A DNA stretch of 64,000 nt from Celeribacter indicus (GCF_000819565.1 NZ_CP004393.1:2108001-2172000), one strand, 5' to 3'. Counted from the stretch's first letter, positions 50,448 to 58,372 are shown. The notes: generated by a model from the letters alone, not told the origin. A program made the numbers and translations.

Positions 50448-51242
50448 ATGGCCGCGCTGAAGACCCGGCTCGCCGAAGACGGCTATGCGCTCGTGCCCGG
50501 CGTGCTCGACGCGGCGGCCTGCGACGCGCTCACCGCGGCGATCGCGGCCTGCCGCGCGGCGCCGGGGGAGACCTTCCGCACGCTCTCGCCCGAAGGCGCG
50601 CCGCTGGTGCAGTCCGAACTCTTCCGCTGGACCGACACGCCCGCGATCCGCGCCCTGACCCACACGGGCGCGCTGCCGGCGCTCGCGGCCGAAGCCTTCG
50701 GCACGCCCGAGGTCATCCTGATGGAGGACCAGTGGTTCTGGTCGGAGGCCGGCGCGTCCACGCCCTCGCCCTGGCACCAGGACCACCCCTATCACCCGCT
50801 GGACCCCTGGTTCCTGACGATCTGGATCCCGCTCGACGATCCGCCCGGCCCGGTGGGGCTGCGCGTCGCGGCCGGCAGCCACGGCCGCAGGATGTACGGA
50901 CCCGTGGAATTCTCCGCCGGCGCGGCGACGCTGGGCGACAGCGGGCAGGCGCTCGAACCGGTCCCGGACATCGGCGGCGATCCGCAGGGCTGGCGGGTGA
51001 TCACCCCGCCAGCCGCGCGCGGCGATGCCGTGCTGATGGACAGCCGCACCCTGCACGCCGCCGGCGGCCCCTGTCACGGCACCTTCCGCCGGATCTCGAT
51101 CCGCTACGCCCATCCCGACACGACGGTGACGCCCCGGCCCTGGCCGGTGGCGCAGTTCTGGGACCACCATCCGGTCGCGACGCGGGCAGGGGCCTCCATC
51201 GCCGGTCCCGCCTTTCCGAAACTATGTCCGGCGGCGGGCTGA
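50448..51242 (+). CDS. Phytanoyl-CoA dioxygenase (PhyH)-family 2OG/Fe(II) oxygenase
   Basis: A 264-residue oxygenase of the PhyH family. It opens with LAEDGYALVPGVLDAAACDALTAAI. The iron triad is His110, Asp112 (WHQDHPYH) and His203 (DSRTLHAAGG), and the 2OG-binding Arg lies in RRISIRY. It is the third iron oxygenase family in this cluster. It lies 4 nt after the SnoaL-like gene and converges with the next LysR gene (11-bp gap). The substrate is unknown; PhyH members act on fatty acyl-CoA, halogenated or small-molecule substrates. Confidence 0.87.
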   Translation: MAALKTRLAEDGYALVPGVLDAAACDALTAAIAACRAAPGETFRTLSPEGAPLVQSELFRWTDTPAIRALTHTGALPALAAEAFGTPEVILMEDQWFWSEAGASTPSPWHQDHPYHPLDPWFLTIWIPLDDPPGPVGLRVAAGSHGRRMYGPVEFSAGAATLGDSGQALEPVPDIGGDPQGWRVITPPAARGDAVLMDSRTLHAAGGPCHGTFRRISIRYAHPDTTVTPRPWPVAQFWDHHPVATRAGASIAGPAFPKLCPAAG

Positions 51243-51253
51243 GCCTGCCGCCC

Positions 51254-52147
51254 TCACCGTTCCGGGGCCAGCTCCTCCGCGAGCCAGGCGAGGAAGCGGG
51301 ACGTCTCGGGATGCGGCAACCTGCTCTCGGGGCGCAGCGCCCAGAAACTCTCCGGCGTGGCCGGCCGGTGCGCGAAGGGCTCCCGCACCAGCCCTTGCTT
51401 CACCGCGTCGGCGACGTAGAGCCGCGGGACGACCGCAAGCCCCAGACCGGCGCCGACCGCGGCGATCAGCAGGGCGCTCGTGTCGAAACGCGGACCCCGG
51501 ATCGCGCCGGAATGCTTCACCCCCGACCCGCGCAGCCAGGTCATCCAGAGATCGGGACGGGCGGCGTTCTGGAGCGTCGGCACGCGCCCGAAATCGAGCG
51601 GTCCGGGCGACAGATCCTCCGCCGGCATCCCCGGCGGGGCGATGACGGTCAGCACCTCCGGGCAGAGCGGATCGGCGCGGGCCTCCGCCCAGGCGCCGCG
51701 GCCGCGGCGGATCGCCAGGTCGACGCGCTCCGGCACCCGCTCCGCGCCGCCCGCGGCGCCGACGATCTCGACCAGCAGGTCGGGACGGGCGGCCGTGAAC
51801 CGCGCGAGCCGCGGGACCAGCCAGTGCGCGGCGAAGGAGACCGGCGCCTCGATCACCAGCGCATCCCTGAGGCTCCGCCCGCGCACCGTGTCGATCGCCG
51901 AGGTCTCGAGCTCCCCCAGCAGGCGGTGCGTCTCCCGCAGGTAGCCCTCGCCCGCCTCGGTGAGCACGAGCCGCGATCCGATCCGCCGGAACAGCGGCAG
52001 GCCGAGAAAGGCCTCGAGCGCCGCGATCTGGCGGCTGACCCCGCTCTGGGTGAGGCCGAGATCCTCCGCCGCGCGGGTGAAGCTGCGGTGACGCGCCGCG
52101 GCGTCGAAACATTCGAGGGCGGAGAGCGAGGGGATGAAGCGGCGCAT
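51254..52147 (-). CDS. LysR-family regulator, GcvA type
   Basis: A 297-residue LysR regulator. The HTH region is FIPSLSALECFDAAARHRSFTRAAEDLGLTQSGVSRQIAALE, followed by FRRIGSRLVLTEAGEGYL. The GcvA-like effector domain has LVIEAPVSFAAHWLVPRLARFTAARPDLLVEI. The start at MRRFIPSLSAL matches the family's usual N-terminus; an ATG at 52171 would add 8 residues and overlap the putative operator. It is convergent with the oxygenase island and divergent from the DadA-like gene, so it may control the latter. Confidence 0.85.
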   Translation of the reverse strand: MRRFIPSLSALECFDAAARHRSFTRAAEDLGLTQSGVSRQIAALEAFLGLPLFRRIGSRLVLTEAGEGYLRETHRLLGELETSAIDTVRGRSLRDALVIEAPVSFAAHWLVPRLARFTAARPDLLVEIVGAAGGAERVPERVDLAIRRGRGAWAEARADPLCPEVLTVIAPPGMPAEDLSPGPLDFGRVPTLQNAARPDLWMTWLRGSGVKHSGAIRGPRFDTSALLIAAVGAGLGLAVVPRLYVADAVKQGLVREPFAHRPATPESFWALRPESRLPHPETSRFLAWLAEELAPER

Positions 52148-52168
52148 GGCGGGATCCGGGGACAGTGC

Positions 52169-52185
52169 CATGAATAAAAGTCATG
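52169..52185. promoter_or_regulatory. Short palindrome upstream of lysR and the DadA-like gene
   Basis: CATGA-ATAAAAG-TCATG, 5-bp arms around an AT-rich centre, fits a LysR T-N11-A-type site. It is 22 bp before the chosen lysR start and about 155 bp before the DadA-like gene. Confidence 0.4.
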
Positions 52186-52340
52186 CCGGACCGCGGATTT
52201 CAACCCTTCCCTTCGCCGGCGGCTCTGCCATCCTGAGGCAGCGGGTGCGCCGAATGCGGCGAAACGCCCGCAATCTTTCACGAACTCTCCCGCCCGCCGG
52301 TCCGACGGGGCGGGCGGTGCGGTCAGGAGGAGCCCGGCCC

Positions 52341-53687
52341 ATGAGCATATCGCATCCCCGGCATGTCGCGGTCATCGGCGCCGGCATCGTCGGCCTCGCG
52401 GTGGCCGAACGGCTGGTCGCGGAGGGGCATCGCGTCACGGTCCTGGCCCCGGATCCGCCCGGCTCGGACCGGTGCGCGAGCTATGGCAACGGCGCCTTCA
52501 TCAGTCCCGCCTCGGTCCTGCCGCTCTCCGCGCCGGGGCTCTGGCGCCGGGTGCCGGCGATGCTGCTCGACCCGGCGGGGCCGGTGTCGATCCGGCTGCG
52601 CGACCTGCCGCGGCTGGCCCCCTGGCTCCTCGCCTTCCTGCGCGCAGGATCGCGCCCCGACCGCGTCGCCCGGATCGCGCAGGCGCTGCGCCTGCTGCTC
52701 CACGACGCACCGGCGCGGCATGCGGCGCTGTCCGCGCGGGCGGGGGCGGCGGATCTGATCCGCGCCACGGGCCTGCTCTATGCCTTCCGCGATCGCGCCG
52801 CCTTCGAGGCGGAGCGCGCCGGCTGGCGTCTTCGCGCGGAGTGCGGTGTGGCCTGGCGCGCCTGCGAGGGGGCCGAGCTGCGGGCGCTGGCGCCGGACCT
52901 CTCGCCCGCCTGCCGTTTTGCGATCCTCGTCACCGGGGGCGCCTGGTGCGCCGATCCCGGCGGCTATCTTGCCGCACTCGCCCGGTTCCTCGGCGCGGCG
53001 GGGGCGGAGGTCCGGTGCGACCGGGTGGAGGCGATCGGGATCTCCGGCGGGCAGCTTCGCGGCCTGTCCTGTGCCGGCGGCTTCCTTGCCTGCGACGCGG
53101 CCGTGATCGCGGCGGGGATCGCCTCCGCTCCGCTGGCCGCCCAGGCGGGCGACCGCGTCCCGCTCGCGGCGGAGCGCGGCTATCACGTCGAGATCGCGGA
53201 TGCGCCCGTGAGCCTCGCCGTCCCGATCATGCCGCAGGACGGCAAGATGGCCAATGTCTCGATCCGGGGCGCGCTGCGGGCCGCGGGGCAGGTGGAGATC
53301 GCCGCCCCCGAGGCGCCGCCGAACTGGGCGCGGGCGGAGGTGCTTCTGTCCCATCTGGAACGCACCTATCCCGTCCTTTCTGGCAGGTCTCACGACCTGC
53401 GGCGCTGGATGGGATGCCGCCCCTCGCTGCCGGACGGAAAGCCGGTGATCGGCCGGGCCTCCGGCTGCGCCGCCGTGATCCATGCCTTCGGGCACGGCCA
53501 TGTCGGCCTCGCCTCCGCGCCGGCGACGGCGGAGATCGTCGCGGACCTGCTCGCGGGTCGGCCTCCCGCCCGCGATCCGGCGCCCTTCTCGCCGCGGCGG
53601 TTCCGCCGCTTCTCTGCCCGACAGAAGTCCGACGCATGTCCGACGCAAATCCGACAGCTCCCCGGCCCCCGGAAAGACCGCCCATGA
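52341..53687 (+). CDS. DadA-like FAD-dependent D-amino acid dehydrogenase
   Basis: A 448-residue flavoprotein of the DAO superfamily. It has the dinucleotide-binding start HVAVIGAGIVGLAVAERLVAEGHRVTVL. DadA-like SYGNGAFISPASVLPLSAPGLWRRVPAMLLDPAGPVSIRL follows, then a late VIHAFGHGHVGLASAPATAEIVADLL. It should oxidise a D-amino acid or another small amine to the oxo acid and pass electrons to the membrane. AGGAGG lies 10 nt before the ATG. The last 45 residues are Arg/Pro-rich and unlike the family. It overlaps the next flavoenzyme by 4 nt (ATGA), so they act as a pair. Confidence 0.87.
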   Translation: MSISHPRHVAVIGAGIVGLAVAERLVAEGHRVTVLAPDPPGSDRCASYGNGAFISPASVLPLSAPGLWRRVPAMLLDPAGPVSIRLRDLPRLAPWLLAFLRAGSRPDRVARIAQALRLLLHDAPARHAALSARAGAADLIRATGLLYAFRDRAAFEAERAGWRLRAECGVAWRACEGAELRALAPDLSPACRFAILVTGGAWCADPGGYLAALARFLGAAGAEVRCDRVEAIGISGGQLRGLSCAGGFLACDAAVIAAGIASAPLAAQAGDRVPLAAERGYHVEIADAPVSLAVPIMPQDGKMANVSIRGALRAAGQVEIAAPEAPPNWARAEVLLSHLERTYPVLSGRSHDLRRWMGCRPSLPDGKPVIGRASGCAAVIHAFGHGHVGLASAPATAEIVADLLAGRPPARDPAPFSPRRFRRFSARQKSDACPTQIRQLPGPRKDRP

Positions 53688-55393
53688 CCGCCCGTCCCCT
53701 GACCGCCTTCGGCCCCGATTTTCCCTTCGCCCATGACGACTGGCTCGCCCATCCCGCGGGTCTCGGTGCCGTGCCCCGCGACATGCTGGGCACGCCCGTC
53801 GCGGTGATCGGAGCGGGCGCGGCGGGCGTGGTCGCCGCCTATGAGCTGATGAAAATCGGTCTGAAACCCGTGGTGTACGAGGCATCCCGGTTCGGCGGGC
53901 GGCTGCGCTCCGAGCCGTTCGACGGCACCGCGAACGTGGTCGCGGAACTGGGCGCGATGCGCTTCCCGGCCTCCGCCGCCTGTTTCAACCACTATCTCGA
54001 CCTCACCGGGCTGAAGACCGCACCCTTCCCGAATCCGCTCACCCCCGCCGCCGGCTCGACCGTGATCGACCTCGAGGGAGAGACGGTTTTCGCCAGGGAT
54101 ATCAGCGAGTTGCCGAAGGTGTATCGCGACATCGCCGCAGCCTATGCCCGCGCCCTCGACGAGGGCGCCGCCTTCCGCGACCTGCGGCAGGCCATCCGCG
54201 ACAAGGACGCGGCCCGCGTCCGGGCGCTGTGGTCGCCGCTCGTCGCCGCCTGGGACGAACGCACCTTCTACGACTTCGTCACCACCTCCGACGCCTTCCG
54301 CACGCTGAGCTTCCGGCACCGCGAGCTTTTCGGCCAGGTCGGCTTCGGCACCGGCGGGTGGGATTCCGATTTCCCGAACTCCATGCTGGAGATCCTGCGC
54401 GTCAACCTGCTCGGGTTCGACGAGGACCAGCGCCTCGTGATCGGCGGCGCGGAGGCGGTCCTGCGGCGCCTCTGGCAGGCCGCGCCGGACTGCGCCCACT
54501 GGCCGGCGGGAACCTCGCTCGCCAGCCTGAACGGCGGCGCAACCCGTTCCCGCGTCTGCGAAATTTCCCGGCCGGGCGGGGCGGGACCGCTCCGCGTCAC
54601 GGACCGCTGGGGCAATGAGGACCGTTTCGAGGCGGTGCTCGTCACCTGCCAGAGCCATCTCCTCACCACCGCGATGGATGTGGACGAAGACCTCCTGTCC
54701 CAGCCGCTCTGGATGGCGCTCGACCGCACGCGCTACATGCAGGCGGCGAAGACCTTCGTCATGGTCGACCGGCCCTTCTGGACCGATCCCCATCCGCAGA
54801 CTGGGCGTCCGCTGATGTCGATGACGCTGACCGACCGCATCACCCGCGGCACCTATCTCTTCGACAATGGTGCGGATCGACCCGCCGTCATCTGCCTGTC
54901 CTATGCCTGGATGACCGACGCGCTCAAGATCCTGCCGCTTGCGGATGAAAAACGGGTGGACCTGGCGCTGAAGGCGCTGCGGCGCATCTATCCCGATGTC
55001 GACATCGCCGCGCATATCCGGGGCGCGCCGAAATGCGTGAGCTGGGAGGCGGACGAGAATTTCCTCGGCGCGTTCAAGGGCGCCTTGCCCGGCCATTACC
55101 GTTATAACCACCGCGTTTACGGCCATTTCATGCAGGCGGACCTGCCCGAGGCGCAGCGCGGCCTCTTCCTCGCCGGCGACAGCGTGAGCTGGACCCCGGC
55201 CTGGGTTGAGGGGGCGGTGCAGACCGCGCTGAACGCGGTCTGGGGCGTCGTCGCCCATCTCGGCGGCGCGGCGCATCCGGCCAATCCGGGACCGGGAGAC
55301 CGCTATCCCGAGGCGGGGCCGGTCGCGCTGACGGACCAGGGCGGCCATTGCCCGGAGACCGGGCAGGAATGCCCTGAATCAGGGCGAATGTAA
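53684..55393 (+). CDS. Flavin monooxygenase/amine oxidase, tryptophan 2-monooxygenase (IaaM)-like
   Basis: A 569-residue flavoenzyme whose length and pattern resemble bacterial tryptophan 2-monooxygenase. The FAD site is GTPVAVIGAGAAGVVAAYELMKIGLKPVVYEA, followed by GGRL and the MAO-family AELGAMRFPASAACFNHYLDLTGL. Later blocks are GFGTGGWDSDFPNSMLEILRVNLLGFDEDQRLVIGGAE, CLSYAWMTDALKILPL and LFLAGDSVSWTPAWVEGAVQTALNAVWGV. IaaM makes indole-3-acetamide from Trp; other relatives act on Phe or other amino acids. No IaaH-type amidase is in the window, so the reaction is not fixed. It overlaps the DadA-like gene by 4 nt. Confidence 0.82.
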   Translation: MTARPLTAFGPDFPFAHDDWLAHPAGLGAVPRDMLGTPVAVIGAGAAGVVAAYELMKIGLKPVVYEASRFGGRLRSEPFDGTANVVAELGAMRFPASAACFNHYLDLTGLKTAPFPNPLTPAAGSTVIDLEGETVFARDISELPKVYRDIAAAYARALDEGAAFRDLRQAIRDKDAARVRALWSPLVAAWDERTFYDFVTTSDAFRTLSFRHRELFGQVGFGTGGWDSDFPNSMLEILRVNLLGFDEDQRLVIGGAEAVLRRLWQAAPDCAHWPAGTSLASLNGGATRSRVCEISRPGGAGPLRVTDRWGNEDRFEAVLVTCQSHLLTTAMDVDEDLLSQPLWMALDRTRYMQAAKTFVMVDRPFWTDPHPQTGRPLMSMTLTDRITRGTYLFDNGADRPAVICLSYAWMTDALKILPLADEKRVDLALKALRRIYPDVDIAAHIRGAPKCVSWEADENFLGAFKGALPGHYRYNHRVYGHFMQADLPEAQRGLFLAGDSVSWTPAWVEGAVQTALNAVWGVVAHLGGAAHPANPGPGDRYPEAGPVALTDQGGHCPETGQECPESGRM

Positions 55394-55409
55394 AACATTA
55401 GAGTCGGTC

Positions 55410-55440
55410 TGTAATTTATTGACAAAAATCAATATTTACA
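55410..55440. promoter_or_regulatory. AT-rich nested palindrome before the aspartate-DH-like gene
   Basis: A 31-bp nested inverted repeat: outer TGTAA (55410-55414) and TTACA (55436-55440), inner TATTGA-CAAAAA-TCAATA (55417-55434). Its strong AT bias in a GC-rich region suggests a protein-binding operator and promoter. It lies 43 bp before the aspartate-dehydrogenase-like start. Confidence 0.6.
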
Positions 55441-55441
55441 G

Positions 55442-55459
55442 GAAACTCCAGGGAGTTTC
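55442..55459 (+). promoter_or_regulatory. Leader stem-loop before the aspartate-DH-like gene
   Basis: GAAACTC-CAGG-GAGTTTC, a perfect 7-bp stem with a 4-nt loop, directly after the nested palindrome and 23 bp before the start codon. As RNA it would form a hairpin near the ribosome binding site. Confidence 0.45.
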
Positions 55460-55482
55460 AATTCCCGCGAAAGGCCTCTGCC

Positions 55483-56247
55483 ATGACCCTCCCTCCACGC
55501 CGGATCGGCATCCTCGGTGCCGGGAAGATCGGCTGCGCGATCCATGATGCGCTCGCGGCCACGGAGGGGGTCGAGGTCGTCTACATGCTCGCCGGGCGCC
55601 GGCGGCCGGAGGCGGTGCCTGAGGGGCGGATCCTGACCGATCCTGGTGCGGCCCTGTCGCAGGAGGTCGATCTGGTGATCGAGGCGGCGGTGCCGGAGCT
55701 GATCCGTGACCACGCAGCGGCGATCCTGGCGAAGAGCGATCTTTGCGCCTTCAGTGCGACCGCCCTCTCCCTGCCGGAAACCGAAACGGCGGTGCGCGCG
55801 GCCTGCGCCGCGCACGGCACCCGCTTCTTCGTGCCGCACGGGGCGGTGATGGCGCTCGACGGGCTGTGCGACGGGCGCGACGCGATCGGGCGGGTGGCGG
55901 TCACCACCGTCAAGAGCGGCCCGAGCCTCGGGCTGGCGGAGGATGCGGAGGGGCCGCTGTTCGAGGGGAGCGCGCGCGAGGCCTGTCGCCGGTTCCCGCG
56001 CAATGTCAACGTCCATGCCGCGGTGGCGCTGGCGGGCATCGGGTTCGACCGGACCGAGAGCCGCGTCGTGGCCGAGCCGGGCAAGGCGACGATGGAGCAT
56101 CACATCCATGTCGAGGGGCAGGGGCTCGCGTGGGACATCCGCGTGGCCTCGCACGCGCTGGGCGGCGTGAGCGGGGCCTATACGCCGCGCTCCGCGGTCG
56201 GCTCGGTCCGCCGGATCCTCGGCGGCGCGGGCGTCACCATCGCCTGA
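55483..56247 (+). CDS. L-Aspartate dehydrogenase-like (NadX-like) protein
   Basis: A 254-residue NAD(P)-dependent enzyme. The N-terminal Rossmann region is RRIGILGAGKIGCAIHDALAAT. The aspartate-dehydrogenase core is FPRNVNVHAAVALAGIGFDRTESRVVAEPGKATMEHHIHVEGQG, which holds the likely catalytic His. Classic aspartate dehydrogenases make iminoaspartate for NAD synthesis or deaminate aspartate. Here there are no nadA/nadC neighbours, and the gene follows two amino-acid-oxidising flavoenzymes, so a catabolic or imine-reducing role is plausible. The 89-bp gap before it contains palindromes that suggest separate control. It converges with the TauE-like gene 26 bp away. Confidence 0.82.
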   Translation: MTLPPRRIGILGAGKIGCAIHDALAATEGVEVVYMLAGRRRPEAVPEGRILTDPGAALSQEVDLVIEAAVPELIRDHAAAILAKSDLCAFSATALSLPETETAVRAACAAHGTRFFVPHGAVMALDGLCDGRDAIGRVAVTTVKSGPSLGLAEDAEGPLFEGSAREACRRFPRNVNVHAAVALAGIGFDRTESRVVAEPGKATMEHHIHVEGQGLAWDIRVASHALGGVSGAYTPRSAVGSVRRILGGAGVTIA

Positions 56248-56273
56248 CGCCTGCCGCCTGACACTCGGCGCGC

Positions 56274-57092
56274 TCAGCCGCCGAAGGCCTTCATCAGCAT
56301 GCGCGCGGCGGTGAGGAACAGGAAGACCGCAAAGATCCGCCGGAGCTGCCGGGCCGGCAGCCTGTGGGCGAGGGTGACGCCGAGCGGGGCGGAGATCAGG
56401 GTCATGGCGATGGTGGCGGCGAAGGCCGGGACGTTGACGAGCCCGAGCGAGAGCGGCGGTTTCGGCGTGAGCCCCCAGCCGTGCAGCGCGAAGCTGACGG
56501 TGGAGGGGATCGCGATCAGCAGGCCGAAGCCGGCCGCCGTGCCGACCGCGCGGTGCATCGACAGGCCGGAGAGCGTCAGCACCGGCACGCCGAAGGAGCC
56601 GCCGCCAATCCCCATCAGAACGGAGAGGAAGCCGATGGCCGCGCTCAGCACGGAGCGGAGCGGTTCGCCTGGCAGGCGGTGGGCCTCCGGCACCTCCTTC
56701 GGGCCGCCGAAGGCCATCTGGGCGGAGACGACCATGCCGAGCAGGCCGAAGATCGCGAGCAGGACGGTGGAGGACAGGCGGGCAGCGACGAGGGCGCCGA
56801 TGACCGCGCCGGCGACGATGCCGGGTGCCCAGCGGCGCAGGATCTCCATATCGACCGTCCCGCGCCGGCGATGGGATTGTACCGAGCGCAGGGAGGTCAC
56901 CACGATGGTCGCGAGGGAGGTCGCCACGCAGATCTGCATCAGATGCGCGCTGTCGTAGCCCAGGGCGGAGAAGAGGAAGTAGTAGGCGGGCACCAGCACG
57001 ATGCCGCCGCCAAGGCCGAGCAGCCCGGCGATGAGGCCCGCGACAAAGCCGGTGACGACGAGCAGCGCGCCGAGTTCGAGATAAAGCGTCAT
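56274..57092 (-). CDS. TauE/SafE-family anion exporter
   Basis: A 272-residue membrane protein with eight or so helices and two TauE/SafE repeats: FVAGLIAGLLGLGGGIVLVPAYYFL near the start and AAIGFLSVLMGIGGGSFGVPVLTLSGL in the middle. The GLGGG and GIGGG glycine motifs are the family's hallmark. Members export sulfite, sulfoacetate or other anions. It starts 13 nt after the SDR stop and is co-directional, so the pair forms an operon. Sulfonate-type importers elsewhere in the window fit a sulfite-export role, but this is inference. Confidence 0.88.
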   Translation of the reverse strand: MTLYLELGALLVVTGFVAGLIAGLLGLGGGIVLVPAYYFLFSALGYDSAHLMQICVATSLATIVVTSLRSVQSHRRRGTVDMEILRRWAPGIVAGAVIGALVAARLSSTVLLAIFGLLGMVVSAQMAFGGPKEVPEAHRLPGEPLRSVLSAAIGFLSVLMGIGGGSFGVPVLTLSGLSMHRAVGTAAGFGLLIAIPSTVSFALHGWGLTPKPPLSLGLVNVPAFAATIAMTLISAPLGVTLAHRLPARQLRRIFAVFLFLTAARMLMKAFGG

Positions 57093-57105
57093 GCCGTCAT
57101 CCGGG

Positions 57106-57870
57106 TCAGCCGAGCGTCAGGCCGCCGTCGACGCGCAGCGTCGTGCCGGTGATCTGGGCGGCCTCCGGCGACAGCAGGAAGGCGACGGCGGCGGCGACGT
57201 CGCCGGGTTCGGTGAGCCGTCCGGTCGGGGTCGCCGCGATGGCGGCGGACAGCGTGTCGGAGCTCACCGCGAGGTGCCCACCGCCCTGCTTGCGCGTGAA
57301 ACCGGGCATGACGGCGTTCACCGTCGTGCCATGGGGGGCGAGCTGGAGCGCGAGGGCAGCGACTAGCGCCTCGAGCGCCGCCTTGGCCGCGGAGGTGGTC
57401 GGAAACAGCGTGCCCGCCTTGCCGTGCACATGCGCGACGAAGGAGCTGATCGCGACCACGCGTCCCTGAGGCGAGGTCTCGAGATCCGGCAGCGCCGCGG
57501 TGACCAGCGCGGCGAAGGCGCCGGGCATGCTCGCGAGGTCGCGCATCAGATCGTCCTGGGTGAAGGCGCCGAACGGGGCCTTTGCGGCCTTGCCGGCGTT
57601 GCTCACGATCTGGTCGATCCGTCCGAAGCTCTTTCTGGCCTGCTCCACCAGCCCGGCGGCGGTGGAGGGCTCCGCGAGATCGCCGAGCGCGGTGATCGTG
57701 TCGGAGCCGGCGGCGCGGCAGTCGGCGGCCACCGTGTCGAGCGCGCCGGCATTCGTGCCGGTGTGCAGCAGGAGCGCCGTGCCCGGTCCGGCGCACCGTC
57801 GCGCGATCGCGGCGCCGATGCCGCTTGCCGCGCCGGTGATGAGGAGGCTGCGTGTATGGGTCTTTGTCAT
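57106..57870 (-). CDS. SDR-family oxidoreductase with a replaced catalytic Tyr
   Basis: A 254-residue short-chain dehydrogenase. It has the cofactor motif TGAASGIGAAIA (12-23), the NAG motif (91-93), a Ser pair at 142-143 and the Lys at 163. In place of the usual YxxxK the sequence is TSAAK (159-163), so the catalytic Tyr is Thr, as seen directly in the DNA. The rest is normal, with NAVMPGF and a C-terminal VDGGLTLG. It may have altered or lost redox activity, or use another residue. The ATG at 57870 was chosen over an upstream start because it fits the family N-terminus. It is the first gene of an operon with the TauE-like exporter. Confidence 0.82.
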   Translation of the reverse strand: MTKTHTRSLLITGAASGIGAAIARRCAGPGTALLLHTGTNAGALDTVAADCRAAGSDTITALGDLAEPSTAAGLVEQARKSFGRIDQIVSNAGKAAKAPFGAFTQDDLMRDLASMPGAFAALVTAALPDLETSPQGRVVAISSFVAHVHGKAGTLFPTTSAAKAALEALVAALALQLAPHGTTVNAVMPGFTRKQGGGHLAVSSDTLSAAIAATPTGRLTEPGDVAAAVAFLLSPEAAQITGTTLRVDGGLTLG

Positions 57871-58017
57871 GCGTTCCGATCCGGTTGCGCGCCGCGCCGC
57901 CGGGAGCCGGACCGCTGTCGGGGGCACCGGGCGTGGCCGGCTCTCCCGTGGCGGGTCGGCGCCTCCGGACGGCGCGGCGCGCGTGAGTTAGAGGTGGGAA
58001 TGTCTCAACTCCAGTTC

Positions 58018-58046
58018 GGTATATGGTATACTAAAATAAGATGCAA
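58018..58046 (-). promoter_or_regulatory. Promoter of the SDR/TauE operon with overlapping GntR-like site
   Basis: On the minus strand, TTGCAT, a 17-bp spacer and TATACC form a good sigma-70-type promoter. Inside the spacer lies TAGTATACCA (58024-58033), which matches TNGTATACNA, the pattern of FadR-subfamily GntR operators. A bound repressor would block the promoter. No GntR gene is in the window. Confidence 0.5.
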
Positions 58047-58112
58047 GGCGCCTTTTCGCAATTCGCACCGGGGTGGGAATCCAGCCGGAGGATCACTCGC
58101 TGCGCAGGGTTC

Positions 58113-58133
58113 AAACGCAATATATCTGCGTTT
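58113..58133. promoter_or_regulatory. Repeated element, copy 1 (also a palindrome)
   Basis: AAACGCA-ATATATC-TGCGTTT is a perfect 7-bp inverted repeat. Within it, CGCAATATATNNGCGTT (58116-58132) recurs 155 bp downstream. Probably an operator for the dipeptide or SDR operon. Confidence 0.5.
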
Positions 58134-58270
58134 ATTCTGGTTTCCTCGGGCTGTCTTCTCCGGCGGACGCGCGGTCCGCCCGGTTGCGTGACTCGCCCCA
58201 GGTGGGAGGCGGGATCAGGATTTTGGAATACCAAATTCTCGCAGGCCGCGTAATTATTGAGCGTTTCGCG

Positions 58271-58287
58271 CGCAATATATGGGCGTT
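58271..58287. promoter_or_regulatory. Repeated element, copy 2
   Basis: The second copy of CGCAATATATNNGCGTT, matching at 15 defined positions. It sits 56 bp upstream of the dipeptide-operon -35 element. The pair could bind one regulator on both sides of a loop. Confidence 0.45.
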
Positions 58288-58342
58288 CGGTGGCGCATGC
58301 GTGCCTGCGCGCGCTTAAGGGGCGAATCTCCGGGGGAAGTCG

Positions 58343-58372
58343 TTGACAGGGTTTCGCGGCCGTTCCTACGCT
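58343..58372 (+). promoter_or_regulatory. Promoter of the dipeptide ABC operon
   Basis: A consensus TTGACA -35 (58343-58348), an 18-bp spacer and a weak -10, TACGCT (58367-58372). A strong -35 with a poor -10 is common in Rhodobacterales. The start codon of the first gene is at 58451. Confidence 0.55.
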
